From positions 186,001 to 250,000 of the forward strand of contig NZ_CAKMSS010000002.1 of the NCBI RefSeq assembly GCF_928382285.1: a DNA stretch of 64,000 nt. The letters run 5' to 3'. The notes under the pieces are model-generated. The model saw only the letters and a list, made by a program, of their open reading frames with translations. It was not told the origin of the DNA and made no database searches. The stretch is from Rothia nasimurium. GTDB taxonomy: Bacteria > Actinomycetota > Actinomycetes > Actinomycetales > Micrococcaceae. The translations under genes and the position numbers were made by a program. Positions 44,159 through 54,900 of this stretch are shown here, in pieces; position 1 is the first letter of the stretch, and every line of letters begins with the position of its first letter.

Positions 44159-45984
44159 TAGACCCCCTTGGGAGCAATGTCGTTGATAAAGCGGGAGCGT
44201 TTGCGCCCAGCCCTTCCGCCGGGGGTGCGCGAGCGCGACCAGCTGAGGGTCAGGTAGGAGCGGGCGCGGGTGATACCGACGTAGAAGAGACGGCGTTCTT
44301 CGTCGACCTCGTCGCTGGTTTGGGCGAAGGAGATGGGCATAAGGCCCTCGTTGAGGCCGCAGAGGAAGACGGCCTCCCACTCCAGGCCCTTGGCTGCGTG
44401 CAGGGATGCGAGGGTGACGCCGTTGAGGGAGGGGGCATCGCGGTGCTGGGAGCGCTGGATGAGCACGGCAACCAGCTCGTAGAGGGTGAATTCGGGGGGC
44501 AGGTCGGTGGCGCCGTTAGCGGACGCCCGCTCCCGCGCTTGCCTGCGCTCGTCGGCGAGGCGGTCGGCAAGGGACACCAGGGTTTCAAGGGACTCCCAGC
44601 GGGCTCGTTCCTGGCCGGAACGCTGGGGGGCTTTGGCTGACCAGCCCAGGTTTTTGAGGTTATCTCGCACAAGCTGGGTGACGCTGTCAGTAGCTTCAGC
44701 GCCCTTGGCTGCGCCCTGGAGCATGCTGATAGCGGTTCGGACTTCGGGGCGGTCAAAGAACTGTTCTGCGCCGCGCAGCTGATAGTTGATTCCGGCGTCG
44801 GTGAGGGCCTGTTCCAGGGCAGCTGACTGGGAGTTGGTGCGGTAGAGCACGGCGATATCGGCTGCCGGGACGCCCTCTTTGTCGATGAGGTCCTTGATGT
44901 CTTCAGCGATACCGATTGCTTCTTGCTCGTCATCGGCGTACTCAAACCACTCAGGTTTAGCCCCGGGCTCGCGCTGGGAGACCAGCTGCAGGGGCGGGGC
45001 CCAGGAGTAGCGGGTGGAATCGGGCATCTGACGGCGGGCCGCTAACAGGCGGTTAGCCAGGTCGACCACCTGCGGGGTGGAACGGTAGTCACGCACCAGC
45101 TTAACCACGGTAGCGCCCTCGAACCGGGTGCGGAATTCGAGCAGGTGGCGGCTGGTTGCCCCGGCAAAAGAGTAGATGGTCTGGGAGGCGTCGCCCACCA
45201 CACACAGGTCATCGCGGCGCCCCAACCAGGCGTCCAGTAGGCGTTGCTGCAGGGGGGAGACGTCCTGGTATTCGTCCACCACGAAGTGGCGGTACTGCTG
45301 GTGAATCTGGGCGGCGATATCGGGGTTTTCCTCGATGATGGCGACGGTCAGCAGCAGGATATCTTCAAAGTCGATGACGTTGCGCTCGTCCTTCAGCTCC
45401 TCGTAGGTACGTAGCAGGCGCACCATGTCGATGGGGCTGATATCTGCCGGCAGCTCCCGGTGAGCCAGGTGGGGCATGAGGGAGTCGGCCGTGAGCATGG
45501 AAACCTTAGCCCACTCGATTTCGCTGGCGAGGTCGCGCACGATGGCCCGGTCGGTAGCCAGCCCTAGGCGGCGGGCTGATTCGATGATGAACTGGGACTT
45601 GTTCTTGATAATCTCGGGCAGGGCTCCACCGATGGCCTGGGGCCAGAAATAGCGTAGCTGGGCGAGAGCGGCTGAGTGGAAGGTACGGGCTACAACCCCG
45701 GCGGCACCCAGCTGGCGAAGGCGCACCTTCATTTCTTCGGCTGCCCGGTTGGTGAAGGTGAGAGCCAGGACGGCTCGTGGGTTATAGCGGCCGATGGCGA
45801 TACCGTAGGCGATGCGGTGGGTGATGGCCCGGGTCTTGCCGGTACCGGCACCTGCCATCACGCACATGGGCCCGGCCAATTCGGTAGCCACCCGACGCTG
45901 TTCGGGGTCAAGCCCCTCAAGGATAGTCTCGGGGTTGGGGGCAGACAGGGTAATGGGCTGGGCCCTGAGCTTATCGTGAATCAT
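44158..45984 (-). CDS. UvrD/Rep-family DNA helicase (UvrD2-like, no HRDC domain)
   Basis: A 608-residue superfamily 1 helicase. Motif I AGAGTGKTRAITHR, Ia LTFTNRAAEEM, II FVVDEYQDVSPLQ, III GDASQTIYSFAGA, IV VVKLVRDYRSTPQ, V TLASLHAAKGLEWEAVFL and VI RLFYVGITRARSYLTLSW are all intact. In position it corresponds to mycobacterial UvrD2, but it stops right after the helicase core; the HRDC and tetracysteine domains of UvrD2 are missing. It is coupled to the HELCH peptidase downstream. Confidence 0.9.
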   Translation of the reverse strand: MIHDKLRAQPITLSAPNPETILEGLDPEQRRVATELAGPMCVMAGAGTGKTRAITHRIAYGIAIGRYNPRAVLALTFTNRAAEEMKVRLRQLGAAGVVARTFHSAALAQLRYFWPQAIGGALPEIIKNKSQFIIESARRLGLATDRAIVRDLASEIEWAKVSMLTADSLMPHLAHRELPADISPIDMVRLLRTYEELKDERNVIDFEDILLLTVAIIEENPDIAAQIHQQYRHFVVDEYQDVSPLQQRLLDAWLGRRDDLCVVGDASQTIYSFAGATSRHLLEFRTRFEGATVVKLVRDYRSTPQVVDLANRLLAARRQMPDSTRYSWAPPLQLVSQREPGAKPEWFEYADDEQEAIGIAEDIKDLIDKEGVPAADIAVLYRTNSQSAALEQALTDAGINYQLRGAEQFFDRPEVRTAISMLQGAAKGAEATDSVTQLVRDNLKNLGWSAKAPQRSGQERARWESLETLVSLADRLADERRQARERASANGATDLPPEFTLYELVAVLIQRSQHRDAPSLNGVTLASLHAAKGLEWEAVFLCGLNEGLMPISFAQTSDEVDEERRLFYVGITRARSYLTLSWSRSRTPGGRAGRKRSRFINDIAPKGV

Positions 45985-46047
45985 GGTGCTTCTCCCCTAC
46001 CCTCGTATGTTCTTGCTGGCCGCGTGCGGCCACGCCAGCTATCTAGT

Positions 46048-47307
46048 CTACCGCTCAGCAGGCGTCTGAGGATGCCCCAGCGGCTGCCCCAGCCAGAACT
46101 CGATCAGGCGGCGGGAAATAGAGCTGGGCCCGGGAAGTTGCACGGTACCTGAGCGGTGGGCTTCAAGTAGTTCGGCTCGGCTAAACCAACGAATTTCTTC
46201 AATTTCAGCCCCGTCGGCTTCAACCTGGTTGGGGTTGGAGATTTCAGCGAGATAACCGCACATCAGAGACCTGGGGAAGGGCCAGGGCTGCGACCCTAGA
46301 TATCTCAGCGAGGTGACCCGCCCACCGCACTCCTCGTAGACCTCTCGGAGCACAGCGGTTTCAAGGGCTTCCCCACCCTCAACAAAACCGGCGAAGGTAG
46401 AAAAACGTCCCTTCCCCCAGGCCCGGGACTGCCCCAACAGAATCTTGTTCTCCCCCTCACAATCAGCGGTAACAGCTGTAATAACAGCCGGGTCGGTGCG
46501 CGGGAACAGCTCCCGCCCTTCGTCCGTAACCCGCACCCAGCCACCGCGGGTAGCATAGGTGGGGGCGCCCGTCCGCCCATCAAAACCAGAGGATGTATGC
46601 CAGGCACTCAAGGACGCCGCTGCCGCCAGCACCTCGCCCCAGGCAAAAGCGGCTCCCTGCCCCTCATAGGCGAAGGCTGCATAGTCGCGGACGCTCACCC
46701 AGCTACCACCAGACCGGGCAGCTATCACCTCGGCCAGGGTCTGCTCCTGATTTTCAAAACCCTGAAGATTGAGCGGGGCATCACCCAGGCTAAGGTAGCG
46801 GTCAAAGTCGGCCAGGAGTACCAGCACGGGCTGCTCCATTTGAGGCGCTGCGGAGTCCTCCCCCACCTGCTCCGGAGCGGACGCCGGCACCCGGCTCCCA
46901 GCGAAAATCAGGGAAGGGTGCTGGTGGCGGTCGAGTGAAGTGTAGCTCAGCAAGGCTTCGCCGTGCAGGTCAAAGACACCGGCCAGGTCTAGTGGCTCAG
47001 GGTCTTTACCTGTTTCTGCAACGAGCACCTTGCCCCCGTCCAGAGCGATGAGGGCAGGTCGAACTTTCCAGGGGTAAAGGCCGTTTGACGGGGCATCGGT
47101 CGGTAATGGCCACTCTGTTAGAGCCCGCCCCAGGTGCCCAAAGAAACCGGAGTGTTCTCGCACTGCGCCGGTGATTCGTACCCGGTCGGTAGTCAGAGGC
47201 AATCGCCCCAAGGGTGAAAACCTGCCCTGCCCACCCGGGGTCGGAGCAGCGTCCCTCCCGTACTGCGAACCAGCTACCGACAGATTAGTCATATTTTCAG
47301 CATTCAT
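46048..47307 (-). CDS. NudC-like Nudix hydrolase lacking the zinc ribbon
   Basis: A 419-residue protein of the NADH pyrophosphatase/RNA deNADding family. The Nudix box GFVEGGEALETAVLREVYEE is complete (quoted in part) and is followed by the NudC-specific SQPWPFPRSLM. The region between, which in NudC carries four zinc cysteines, reads AWHTSSGFDGRTGAPTYATRG without any. A long N-terminal domain (1-210) is typical of actinobacterial NudC. It should cleave NADH or NAD-capped RNA; loss of the ribbon may alter dimer stability. The gene is divergent from the APH-like gene with a 38-bp gap. Confidence 0.85.
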   Translation of the reverse strand: MNAENMTNLSVAGSQYGRDAAPTPGGQGRFSPLGRLPLTTDRVRITGAVREHSGFFGHLGRALTEWPLPTDAPSNGLYPWKVRPALIALDGGKVLVAETGKDPEPLDLAGVFDLHGEALLSYTSLDRHQHPSLIFAGSRVPASAPEQVGEDSAAPQMEQPVLVLLADFDRYLSLGDAPLNLQGFENQEQTLAEVIAARSGGSWVSVRDYAAFAYEGQGAAFAWGEVLAAAASLSAWHTSSGFDGRTGAPTYATRGGWVRVTDEGRELFPRTDPAVITAVTADCEGENKILLGQSRAWGKGRFSTFAGFVEGGEALETAVLREVYEECGGRVTSLRYLGSQPWPFPRSLMCGYLAEISNPNQVEADGAEIEEIRWFSRAELLEAHRSGTVQLPGPSSISRRLIEFWLGQPLGHPQTPAER

Positions 47308-47345
47308 ATCGGGTTCGTTCCAACTTCTCTTGTACCCTTAAAAGT

Positions 47346-48302
47346 GTGACTTCAACACCGCTTCAACTTGCCGCCATCGTATCAGCTGGGGTTCCCGGGC
47401 TCTACCCCGTAGCAGCCCTGCCCTCAGCCGACGACGCCCTGGACTTCGACTCAGCCATCATCATTGACTCAGCCGACAAACGCTGGCGCGTCCGTGCCCC
47501 CAAACACCCCGAAGCTAGCGTGCGACTCGAAGCGGAGCACGTCATCCTCCAGTCTTTTACCCCGGGCCTGCGTGCCCGCCTGCCCTTCCTCGTACCCACC
47601 ATCGTAGGAACCGTCCCTCTCGACGGGCGGCAGGTCTTTATCTACACCCATAATCCTGGGGCCCACTACGACATCGATGACTTAGCCGACCTTTCCCACC
47701 ATACCCGGGAAGGCCAGCCCAATATTGCGGACGAGATTGCCCGCCACATCGCTACCATTCACGTTTTCCCCACCACCATCGTTGAGGACGCCGACCTACC
47801 GGTCTACACCGGCCAGCAGGTTCGCGAGCGCCGCCTGGCCGAGCTAGATTTGGCTGTTGCTACCGGCAAGGTGCCCTCTGGGCTGCTCACCCGCTGGGAA
47901 GAGCAGCTCAACGATTCAGCGATGTGGGACTTCCGCCCCCGCGTCATTCACGGGGACCTCAACGAAGACAACCTGGTGCTTGATCAGAAGAAAATCGTTG
48001 AGATCACCGGCTGGTCAGAGGTCTGCGTCGGTGATCCCGCTGCTGACTTCGCCTGGCTGTACGCCTGCGAAGACCCCCTCTTCAGGGAGAGGGTCTTTGC
48101 GTCCTACCGTGAAGAGATGCCCCAGGAGCCCGACCGGAACCTCGAAGCTCGAGCTAACCTCTATGCGGAGTTCGGTCTGGCCCAGTGGTTGATCCGCGGG
48201 GTTGAGCTAGAGGATAGGGTAATGATCTCAGAAGCTGTTTCTATGCTGGATCACCTTGAAGCCGAGCTACGAGCTGTTGGGGCGATTCAGCCAGCCAGCT
48301 GA
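47346..48302 (+). CDS. Aminoglycoside/macrolide phosphotransferase-like protein
   Basis: A 318-residue APH-fold protein. The catalytic loop RVIHGDLNEDNLVLD (about 199-213) has the Brenner HGDxxxxN pattern. The next motif, usually IDW with a metal-binding Asp, is EITGWSEVCVGDPAADF, where the Asp is replaced by Gly. It may be a housekeeping kinase of unknown substrate or an inactive relative; this is not evidence of antibiotic resistance. The last 16 nt overlap the end of adnB on the opposite strand. Confidence 0.75.
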   Translation: MTSTPLQLAAIVSAGVPGLYPVAALPSADDALDFDSAIIIDSADKRWRVRAPKHPEASVRLEAEHVILQSFTPGLRARLPFLVPTIVGTVPLDGRQVFIYTHNPGAHYDIDDLADLSHHTREGQPNIADEIARHIATIHVFPTTIVEDADLPVYTGQQVRERRLAELDLAVATGKVPSGLLTRWEEQLNDSAMWDFRPRVIHGDLNEDNLVLDQKKIVEITGWSEVCVGDPAADFAWLYACEDPLFRERVFASYREEMPQEPDRNLEARANLYAEFGLAQWLIRGVELEDRVMISEAVSMLDHLEAELRAVGAIQPAS

Positions 48303-51300
48303 GCCGCTCGCTCCACAGCCTTCTCTAACTCTGCCCGAGTGGAGAAGTTGGTAACTTCGATACTCTCTCCGGTGGAGGCATAGAAGAAGTGGGCTTCTAC
48401 GTTTTCTTCGGGCACCCCTTGCAAGCGAGCAAAGCCCAGGCGGTAGAGGGAGAGCTGCACTGAGCGCTCCTTGAGCTCCTTCTTGGTGCGCGGCGGCTGC
48501 CCCGTTTTCCAGTCCACCAGCTGCCAGACGGTCGAGCCGTCGCCGTCCGTCCGGGTAAAGATGGCGTCGATGCGGCCGCGCACCGTTACTCCGGCAAGAG
48601 GTGTTTCCAGCGGGTATTCCAGTGCCCAGGGTTCACGGCTTGCCCAGTCGCTGGCGAGGAAGTTCTCTCTCAGGGCCGGAATATTGAGCTCTTCTTCGGT
48701 GCTGTCGTCATCGAAATCTTCGTCCATGTCGAGCATGCCGCTGGTGCCAAAGTGGTCTTCAACCCAGCTGTGGAAGATGGTTCCCTGGCGGGCCGCGATA
48801 CCCGGCTTTTGGGGCATGGGGCGTCGCATGTTGTCGATGACGGCCTGCGGGTCTTTGACCAGATTGACGAGCAGGGAGGCTGACAGATGGCCGGGTAGCT
48901 CGAAGGAGCTGTTTTCCGCGGGTGCGGCCAGCAGGCTCAGGAGCAGGTCGGTTTCTTCCTGCCAGTCCTCGATAGCGTCTCGTGTCTCTTGGGCCTGCTC
49001 CGGGGTGGGGTCGGGGAGGGCAGCGAGAGCTTCAGCGAGCGCATCTGCCTCAAGCCCACCGCGCAGCACGTTCTGGGCTGCACGCTCGACTACCTGGCGG
49101 GGGCTGAGCCCTGTTAGGTTGCCCTGTTTGCTCTCGTTCGGGCTGGGTGCAGGGCCTGCTGCTTCGAGTTCCTGAAGGGAGGTCCAGGTCATCTGGTGGG
49201 GCCCGTCGAAGGGGTCGAAGGGCCAGAGGGCAGTGGTAATCGTGGCTGACTGGGGGTTGACGGTGCCTACCTGGTCAGGGTCAAGATCGCTCAGAATTTC
49301 AGCTAACTCAACCGGGGCATCGAGCAACTCGGCGACGAAATCAGACATGAGGCGGGGCTTAGCCGTGGTTCCCTTCCAGGCCGAGGTAGTCAGAACGAGC
49401 AGGGATCGGGCACGGGTGTACCCCACGTAGGCCAGACGGCGCTCTTCCAGGGTGCGGTGTTCTACCGCTTGCTCCGAGAGCTGGGCCATGAAACCACCGA
49501 GATCCTGCAAATGATCAAAGTCTGACCGCCAGCCGGGTAGGTAGGCGGCGTCCCCGCGCAGGGGCCAGGGCAGGGTGTCCGACTGCTTGGTCCATCGCTC
49601 GTCCTTAGCATCGGGGAAGTCTCCGGCAGCCATGCCCGGAATATACACTTGGTCCCACTCCAACCCCTTTGAAGCGTGCACGGTAAGAATCTGCACCGCG
49701 TCGTGGCGGGGGGTCTCTGCTGCCATTTCGAGCCCGGCTTCCTGCTGGGCTGCCGCATCGAGCCAGGCTAAGAAGCCGCTAATTCCCGATGCCGAGGCGC
49801 CGGTGGCGCTGAGGGCAAAGCGGACGCCGGCTTCTCCCTCTTCCAGGGGCTGGCCGTTGGCAGCGGCCAAGAGCAGGGCGTTCACGCGGGGAGCTGTGGA
49901 CTCGTAGGTAGCGGCCACATCGTAGAAGGCGTCAAGGTGCCTGCGGGCAGAAGATGCGTGAACTCCCGGGCGGGCGGCTAGCTCAATATCTAGCAAAAGA
50001 GTACGCTCAATTTCGCTGATGAGGGTGGTGAGGTCATCAGCGGTGAACTGGCGTAGGTAGGCGAGCTCCCCCGCAACTGCCCTCAGGCGGCCAAGCCCCT
50101 CAGCACTAATGGACCGACCTGTGCGGGCTGACGCCCAACCCTCCTGGGGTAGGTTTTCGAGCGCTTCGATGAGGGAAGCACCGTCGGTGACGTCGGGGGC
50201 GGCTGCCTGGAGCAGGCGCCGGTAGTCTTCGGTGGACGCGGGCACTTGCCCGCCAGCGTCCTTCAGGTCCCTCGCGGTAGTGGCGCCGCGTTCAGCGGCT
50301 TCGCTCAGCCCCTCAACCTCGTCGAGGACTTCCTGCTCAGCGCGTAGAGCAGCGGCCTGGGCAGTGATGCCGAACCTGATTTCGAGTTCACGCTGGCGTT
50401 TGAGAGTCTCTGCCCACTCGCCAAAGGCTAGAAGGTCAGATACGCCAAGTCGCCAACGGGCCCCAGCCAGAATACGCATGAGGGCATCTGAGCGCCCCGG
50501 GTCGCTGAGCACCCGTAGGACGGCCACAAGGTCCACAATCTCAGGAGTATCGAGCAGACCGCCTAAGCCTACGACCTGGTAGGGAACGCCCAACTCGTCG
50601 AAGGCCTCTTGCAGGGGTTCCATCATGGCACGCTTTTTGCAGAGGACGGCCATGGTGGGCATGTCAGACAGTGGACGGCCAGCGAAGGTGGAGCGTTGCT
50701 CGGCAATCATTTGGCCAAGAGCCCGGGCTTCTTGCAGATCGGTGAGGTATTCGCCCACCAGCACCCGCCCTTCGGTGGGGTTGGGGCGAGCGACCAAGGG
50801 CGGCACCTCAATGGCGTGGGTCCGCTTGACCCAGTCAGGGCTCGCGCTCAGGGGCTCAGCTACCCGATTGGCAGCTGCCAAGATAGAAGTGTCATTTCGC
50901 CAGGCCACGGTGAGGTAGCTGGCGGTACGGTCTTCTGCTGGGAAGTAGTCGTAGAAGCTAAAGAGCTGACCGTCAGAAGCTCCGCGGAAGCCGTAGATAG
51001 ACTGCTTGGGGTCGCCCACCGCCATCACGGGGTGGGCAGGGGCATCTGCTTTTGCCCCGAACAAATCGGAGAAGAGCTGCATCTGGGCATGGGAGGTGTC
51101 TTGGAATTCGTCCAGCAGCACCACCCTAAAGCGTTCCCGTTCTGTCTGCGCAGCTTGAGGTACGGTCTTCGCGATGTGGGCAGCCTTGGCGATGAGGTCG
51201 CCGTAGTCCATCACCTGCATCTGTTCTTTGATGGACGAATAGCGTTTGACCAGCTCAGCGTAAAAAATACGCAGTTGTAGCCCCTGCACCAGGGCTCGTT

Positions 51301-51967
51301 GTTCAGTGGTAGCCCCCTTAACCGTGGGCTTACCCAGGTGATCTACCTGTTTCAGAGTTTCTGTGCACCAGTCGATGACAGTATCTGGGCTTACCAGGTG
51401 TTCAGCGCACTCGGACGAGAGTTTGATGATGGATTCCACCATAGTTGATTTAGCGACGTCTTTTTCAGGTAGCTTACCCTCATAGTGCTCCACGATTTGG
51501 GCAACCAGCTGCCAGGTTTGAGCGCCACCCAGCATTTGGGCGTCATCTTCTACGCCGATGCGGAGCCCGTACTGCTGCACCAGCGTATTAGCGTAGGAGT
51601 GGTAGGTGGAGATGGTGGGGTCGCTCGTAACTCCGTCCGCGCCCTGATCAGGGTTTTCTCGCACGAGCCCCTGGCGGCGGAGCTCTTCAAGGCGGGAGCG
51701 CATACGCTCCCGCAGTTCGCCGGCGGCCTTGCGGGTGAAGGTTACCCCCAGTACCTGGTCGGCGCGCACAAGCCCGTTTGCAACCAGCCACACCACCCGG
51801 TCCACCATGGTGGCGGTCTTACCTGACCCTGCTCCCGCTACGACCAGGCGGGGTACTAGCGGGGAGCTGATAATGGCAGACTGCTCCGCTGTGGGCAGGG
51901 GGCGGCCCAGGGCTTTTGCAATATCTTCGGGGCTGAGAAAGGTTTCTGCTGGCTTCTGTTCAGTCAT
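48287..51967 (-). CDS. adnB: AdnB-type helicase-nuclease (recombination/DSB resection)
   Basis: A 1226-residue UvrD-like helicase with a C-terminal RecB-family nuclease. Walker A VVAGAGSGKTATMVDR (near residue 45), LGVTFTRKAAGELRERM, Walker B VLLDEFQDTSHAQM, motif III GDPKQSIYGFRGAS, motif V ILTVHASKGLEWDQVYIP and VI LAYVGYTRARSLL are intact. The nuclease has HSWVEDHFG, GRIDAIF and LVDWKTGQPP near the end. With AdnA it forms the heterodimer that resects double-strand breaks, the actinobacterial counterpart of RecBCD/AddAB. It starts nine nt after adnA. Confidence 0.93.
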   Translation of the reverse strand: MTEQKPAETFLSPEDIAKALGRPLPTAEQSAIISSPLVPRLVVAGAGSGKTATMVDRVVWLVANGLVRADQVLGVTFTRKAAGELRERMRSRLEELRRQGLVRENPDQGADGVTSDPTISTYHSYANTLVQQYGLRIGVEDDAQMLGGAQTWQLVAQIVEHYEGKLPEKDVAKSTMVESIIKLSSECAEHLVSPDTVIDWCTETLKQVDHLGKPTVKGATTEQRALVQGLQLRIFYAELVKRYSSIKEQMQVMDYGDLIAKAAHIAKTVPQAAQTERERFRVVLLDEFQDTSHAQMQLFSDLFGAKADAPAHPVMAVGDPKQSIYGFRGASDGQLFSFYDYFPAEDRTASYLTVAWRNDTSILAAANRVAEPLSASPDWVKRTHAIEVPPLVARPNPTEGRVLVGEYLTDLQEARALGQMIAEQRSTFAGRPLSDMPTMAVLCKKRAMMEPLQEAFDELGVPYQVVGLGGLLDTPEIVDLVAVLRVLSDPGRSDALMRILAGARWRLGVSDLLAFGEWAETLKRQRELEIRFGITAQAAALRAEQEVLDEVEGLSEAAERGATTARDLKDAGGQVPASTEDYRRLLQAAAPDVTDGASLIEALENLPQEGWASARTGRSISAEGLGRLRAVAGELAYLRQFTADDLTTLISEIERTLLLDIELAARPGVHASSARRHLDAFYDVAATYESTAPRVNALLLAAANGQPLEEGEAGVRFALSATGASASGISGFLAWLDAAAQQEAGLEMAAETPRHDAVQILTVHASKGLEWDQVYIPGMAAGDFPDAKDERWTKQSDTLPWPLRGDAAYLPGWRSDFDHLQDLGGFMAQLSEQAVEHRTLEERRLAYVGYTRARSLLVLTTSAWKGTTAKPRLMSDFVAELLDAPVELAEILSDLDPDQVGTVNPQSATITTALWPFDPFDGPHQMTWTSLQELEAAGPAPSPNESKQGNLTGLSPRQVVERAAQNVLRGGLEADALAEALAALPDPTPEQAQETRDAIEDWQEETDLLLSLLAAPAENSSFELPGHLSASLLVNLVKDPQAVIDNMRRPMPQKPGIAARQGTIFHSWVEDHFGTSGMLDMDEDFDDDSTEEELNIPALRENFLASDWASREPWALEYPLETPLAGVTVRGRIDAIFTRTDGDGSTVWQLVDWKTGQPPRTKKELKERSVQLSLYRLGFARLQGVPEENVEAHFFYASTGESIEVTNFSTRAELEKAVERAAQLAG

Positions 51968-51976
51968 GATTCTGCC

Positions 51977-54900
51977 TTACTGGGCGGGGCGGACGGTGAT
52001 AGCGCGGCCCCGTGAGCAGATGGGGCAAATATCGGGGAGGGCACAGCCGATGCCAAAGGGGCCACCTGCGGTATGCCGAGCCTGCAGGTGCTCCCCTGCA
52101 ATCAGTTCGGCAGCCCGGTTGATGAGTTCAACAGCCCAGGTACTTTCAGCGGTCAGCGGGGCCTGCTCCTGCTCGGAGTAGCTCTTCGTGGTCCCACCAA
52201 TTTGTAGAAGTAGGGCACCACCCGAAAGCTCGTGGAGCCCGTCGAGTACCGGCACCTGGTTCGGTTGCGGCTTCGCTGGCTGCTCACCCTCTTTCTGGGC
52301 TAGGGCATCGTGCTGTAGAGCCTGCTGCATCAGCGCCCCTGCACCGGCTTCAAGAGCAACCTGGTAGGCAGCGAGCTGCGGGTGCTGTTCAAGATCTGCC
52401 TTACTGGGTTTACTCTTACCGGTCTTTAGATCGATGATAATGAAGCGCCCTACCTGGTCTACCTCGATGCGGTCTACACGCCCCGACAGCAGGGCGTCCT
52501 TGGCGGGGCCGGGCACCAGCACACTAAAGGAACCCTCGACACCCACCAGGGAGCGTCCTTTACCCTTGAGGTCTCGCACGTAGTCAGCAAACTTCTGGAG
52601 CATGCCCTCGGCCCGCTCCACCATCTTCTGGCTCTCCCAGGTGTCAGGAAGCCCTAGCTGGGGTAGGCGGCGGTGGAGCTCGTCGCGCAGGTCGGTTCCG
52701 TTCCCATCGGGCATATCTTCGCAAATGGCGTGGATGAGAGTGCCCAGCGATCGCGAGGCGTCGGTGGCAGCTTCAGCACGGGAGGCAGCTACAAACCAGT
52801 CCAGGGGCGAGCGGTGAATCTTTTCAATCTGAGACGGCGATACCGGAATCGGCCCGTCCCCTTCAAAGGCCGGAGCCAGTGAGGACAGGGGCAACAACCC
52901 CCACCAGGAACGGGGGTGGGCACCGGGTAGGTTCAGCCCGGAGGTCTGCTCAGGGTCAGCGAGGCGGCCCAGCAGGCGGGCAGCGGCATCGGCTTTCGCC
53001 GGTGAAATATGCTGGGCTTCTGACCACTGGCGCAGTTCGGCAACCAGCGAGCGCAGGGTCATGGGGCGGCGGACCTCGGTGAGGGGACGCTCGCCACCGG
53101 GGGCCGGGGCAAAAATATCGATCAGCTCGCTGGGGGCCTGGTCGGCAGAAGATACAGCGGTGCAGACTACCCGGGAGCGGGCTCGGGAGGTTGCTGTGGC
53201 GAACATACGGAACTCGTCAAAACGGTTGGAGCGCAGCCTCTCAAGGAGTGAATAGCCGGGAGCTGCTCCCCCGCCGTTATCGTGCCTGTTTGCATCCAGA
53301 CGCCCGGTAGCTGCATCCACGAGGTCGAGGGTTCCCAGTAGGGAGCCGCGGACGGTGGTGTTCGGCCAGGTGCCATCTTGCAGGCCGGCGATGTAGACGG
53401 TGTCCCATTCGCGCCCTGCGGCGAGAGCAGGGGTCATGATTTCTACGGCGCCGCGGTGGTTGGTGCGCTCTGCCAGGGTATCCATGGGTAGGTCTTGGGC
53501 ATCGATGTAGGCCAAGAACTGTTCGGCGGTGGCTCCCGGCATCTGGTCGGTATAGCGTTCAGCTGCCTCAAACAGGCCTATCATGGCGTCGATGTCCCGC
53601 CCGGCGCGGTCGGCTCCTGCACCGCCTGAGAGGGACTGGGCTTTCCAGAGGGGTGCGAGTTCTGATGCCTCCCAGAGTGCCCAGAGGACGGTTTCGGCGG
53701 TAGCGCCGGGCTGGTCGAGGGCTTTATCGCCTGCGGTGAGTACCCGGCCCAGGCGGCGGGCAGCGGCGCTGCTTTCGCCGGTGGGCAGTAGTTGGGGGTT
53801 GATGAGGGCTTCAACTAGGAGGGCATCGCTGTCGCGGGTGCCCCCGGCGCGCAGTTCTTCGGCGCGAAGACGCTGGCGTAAACGACGCACATCCATGGTC
53901 GAGGCCCCGCCCAAGCGGGAGGTCAGCAGGGAAACCGCAGTATCAGCACCCAGGCCCCAGGTGTTTGCTTGCTGAGTAGCTGATAGCTCTGTCTCTGCGG
54001 CGTGAGGGCTCGTGGCCCGCTCTGTAGACCGTAGGCGCCGGGTGTGCAGGATTAGCCCCAGGGCATCGAGGAAGGGGCGGGCGGCAGGTTCATCGCGCAC
54101 GGGGGTGATGGAGGCTGCTGTTTGTACGGGAACACCCAGGTTAATGAGGGCTCGTTTGAGCCGGGTGACGTCTGAGCCGTTTCGCACGATAATAGCGCTA
54201 CGCTGGTAGGCCCTGCCCCGGTAGAGGTGGTCTTCAAGAATCATTTGGGCTAGCAGCTGGTTTTCCTGCTGGGGGGTTTCTACAACCAGGCCCTGCACCT
54301 CGGGGTCTGGTTCTGCTGCTTTTGCGGGGTTTAGCAGGGCGCCGTCGTCCCCGACCGGCAGGAGGGCTTCTTCGCTGGGCGCCTGCGGGGCGGGGGTAAG
54401 GACGCGCCGGTGGGCTGCCCGGGGCACAACGGGTAGGCGGGAGGCCAGTTCTGCCCAGCGCTCGGCGATAACTGGTGCCATGCGCCAGCTCGTGGTGAGC
54501 TCTTCTGTAACGAGAGAGGGGAAGATATCGGGGAGGTCGGCTGCCAGCTGGGGGCTGGCTCCGCGGAAGCCCTGCACGACCGTATCGGTGCAGCAGGTCA
54601 TGACCACTACCGGGCCCGAGGCAAGAAGGCCGTCCAGGTCTGATGATTCGGCTTCTGTGACAGAGGCCAGCGAGTTACTGGCTGTGGCACGCAGGTACTC
54701 TGCTGACCTGCCGGTCAGAACAGCCAGCAGCCGGTAGATAGAGGGAGTGAGTTCTTGCACGTCGTCAATGAGTACCAGGTCAAAGCGGGTGCGTTCTGCA
54801 CTCAGCACATCGGGGTGGGCTAGCAGGGTCTTGGTGGCCTCGTGGATAAGGGCTGCGGGGTCGAAGGCATGCGGGGCGCGGAGGGCGCGCACCTGGCGGT

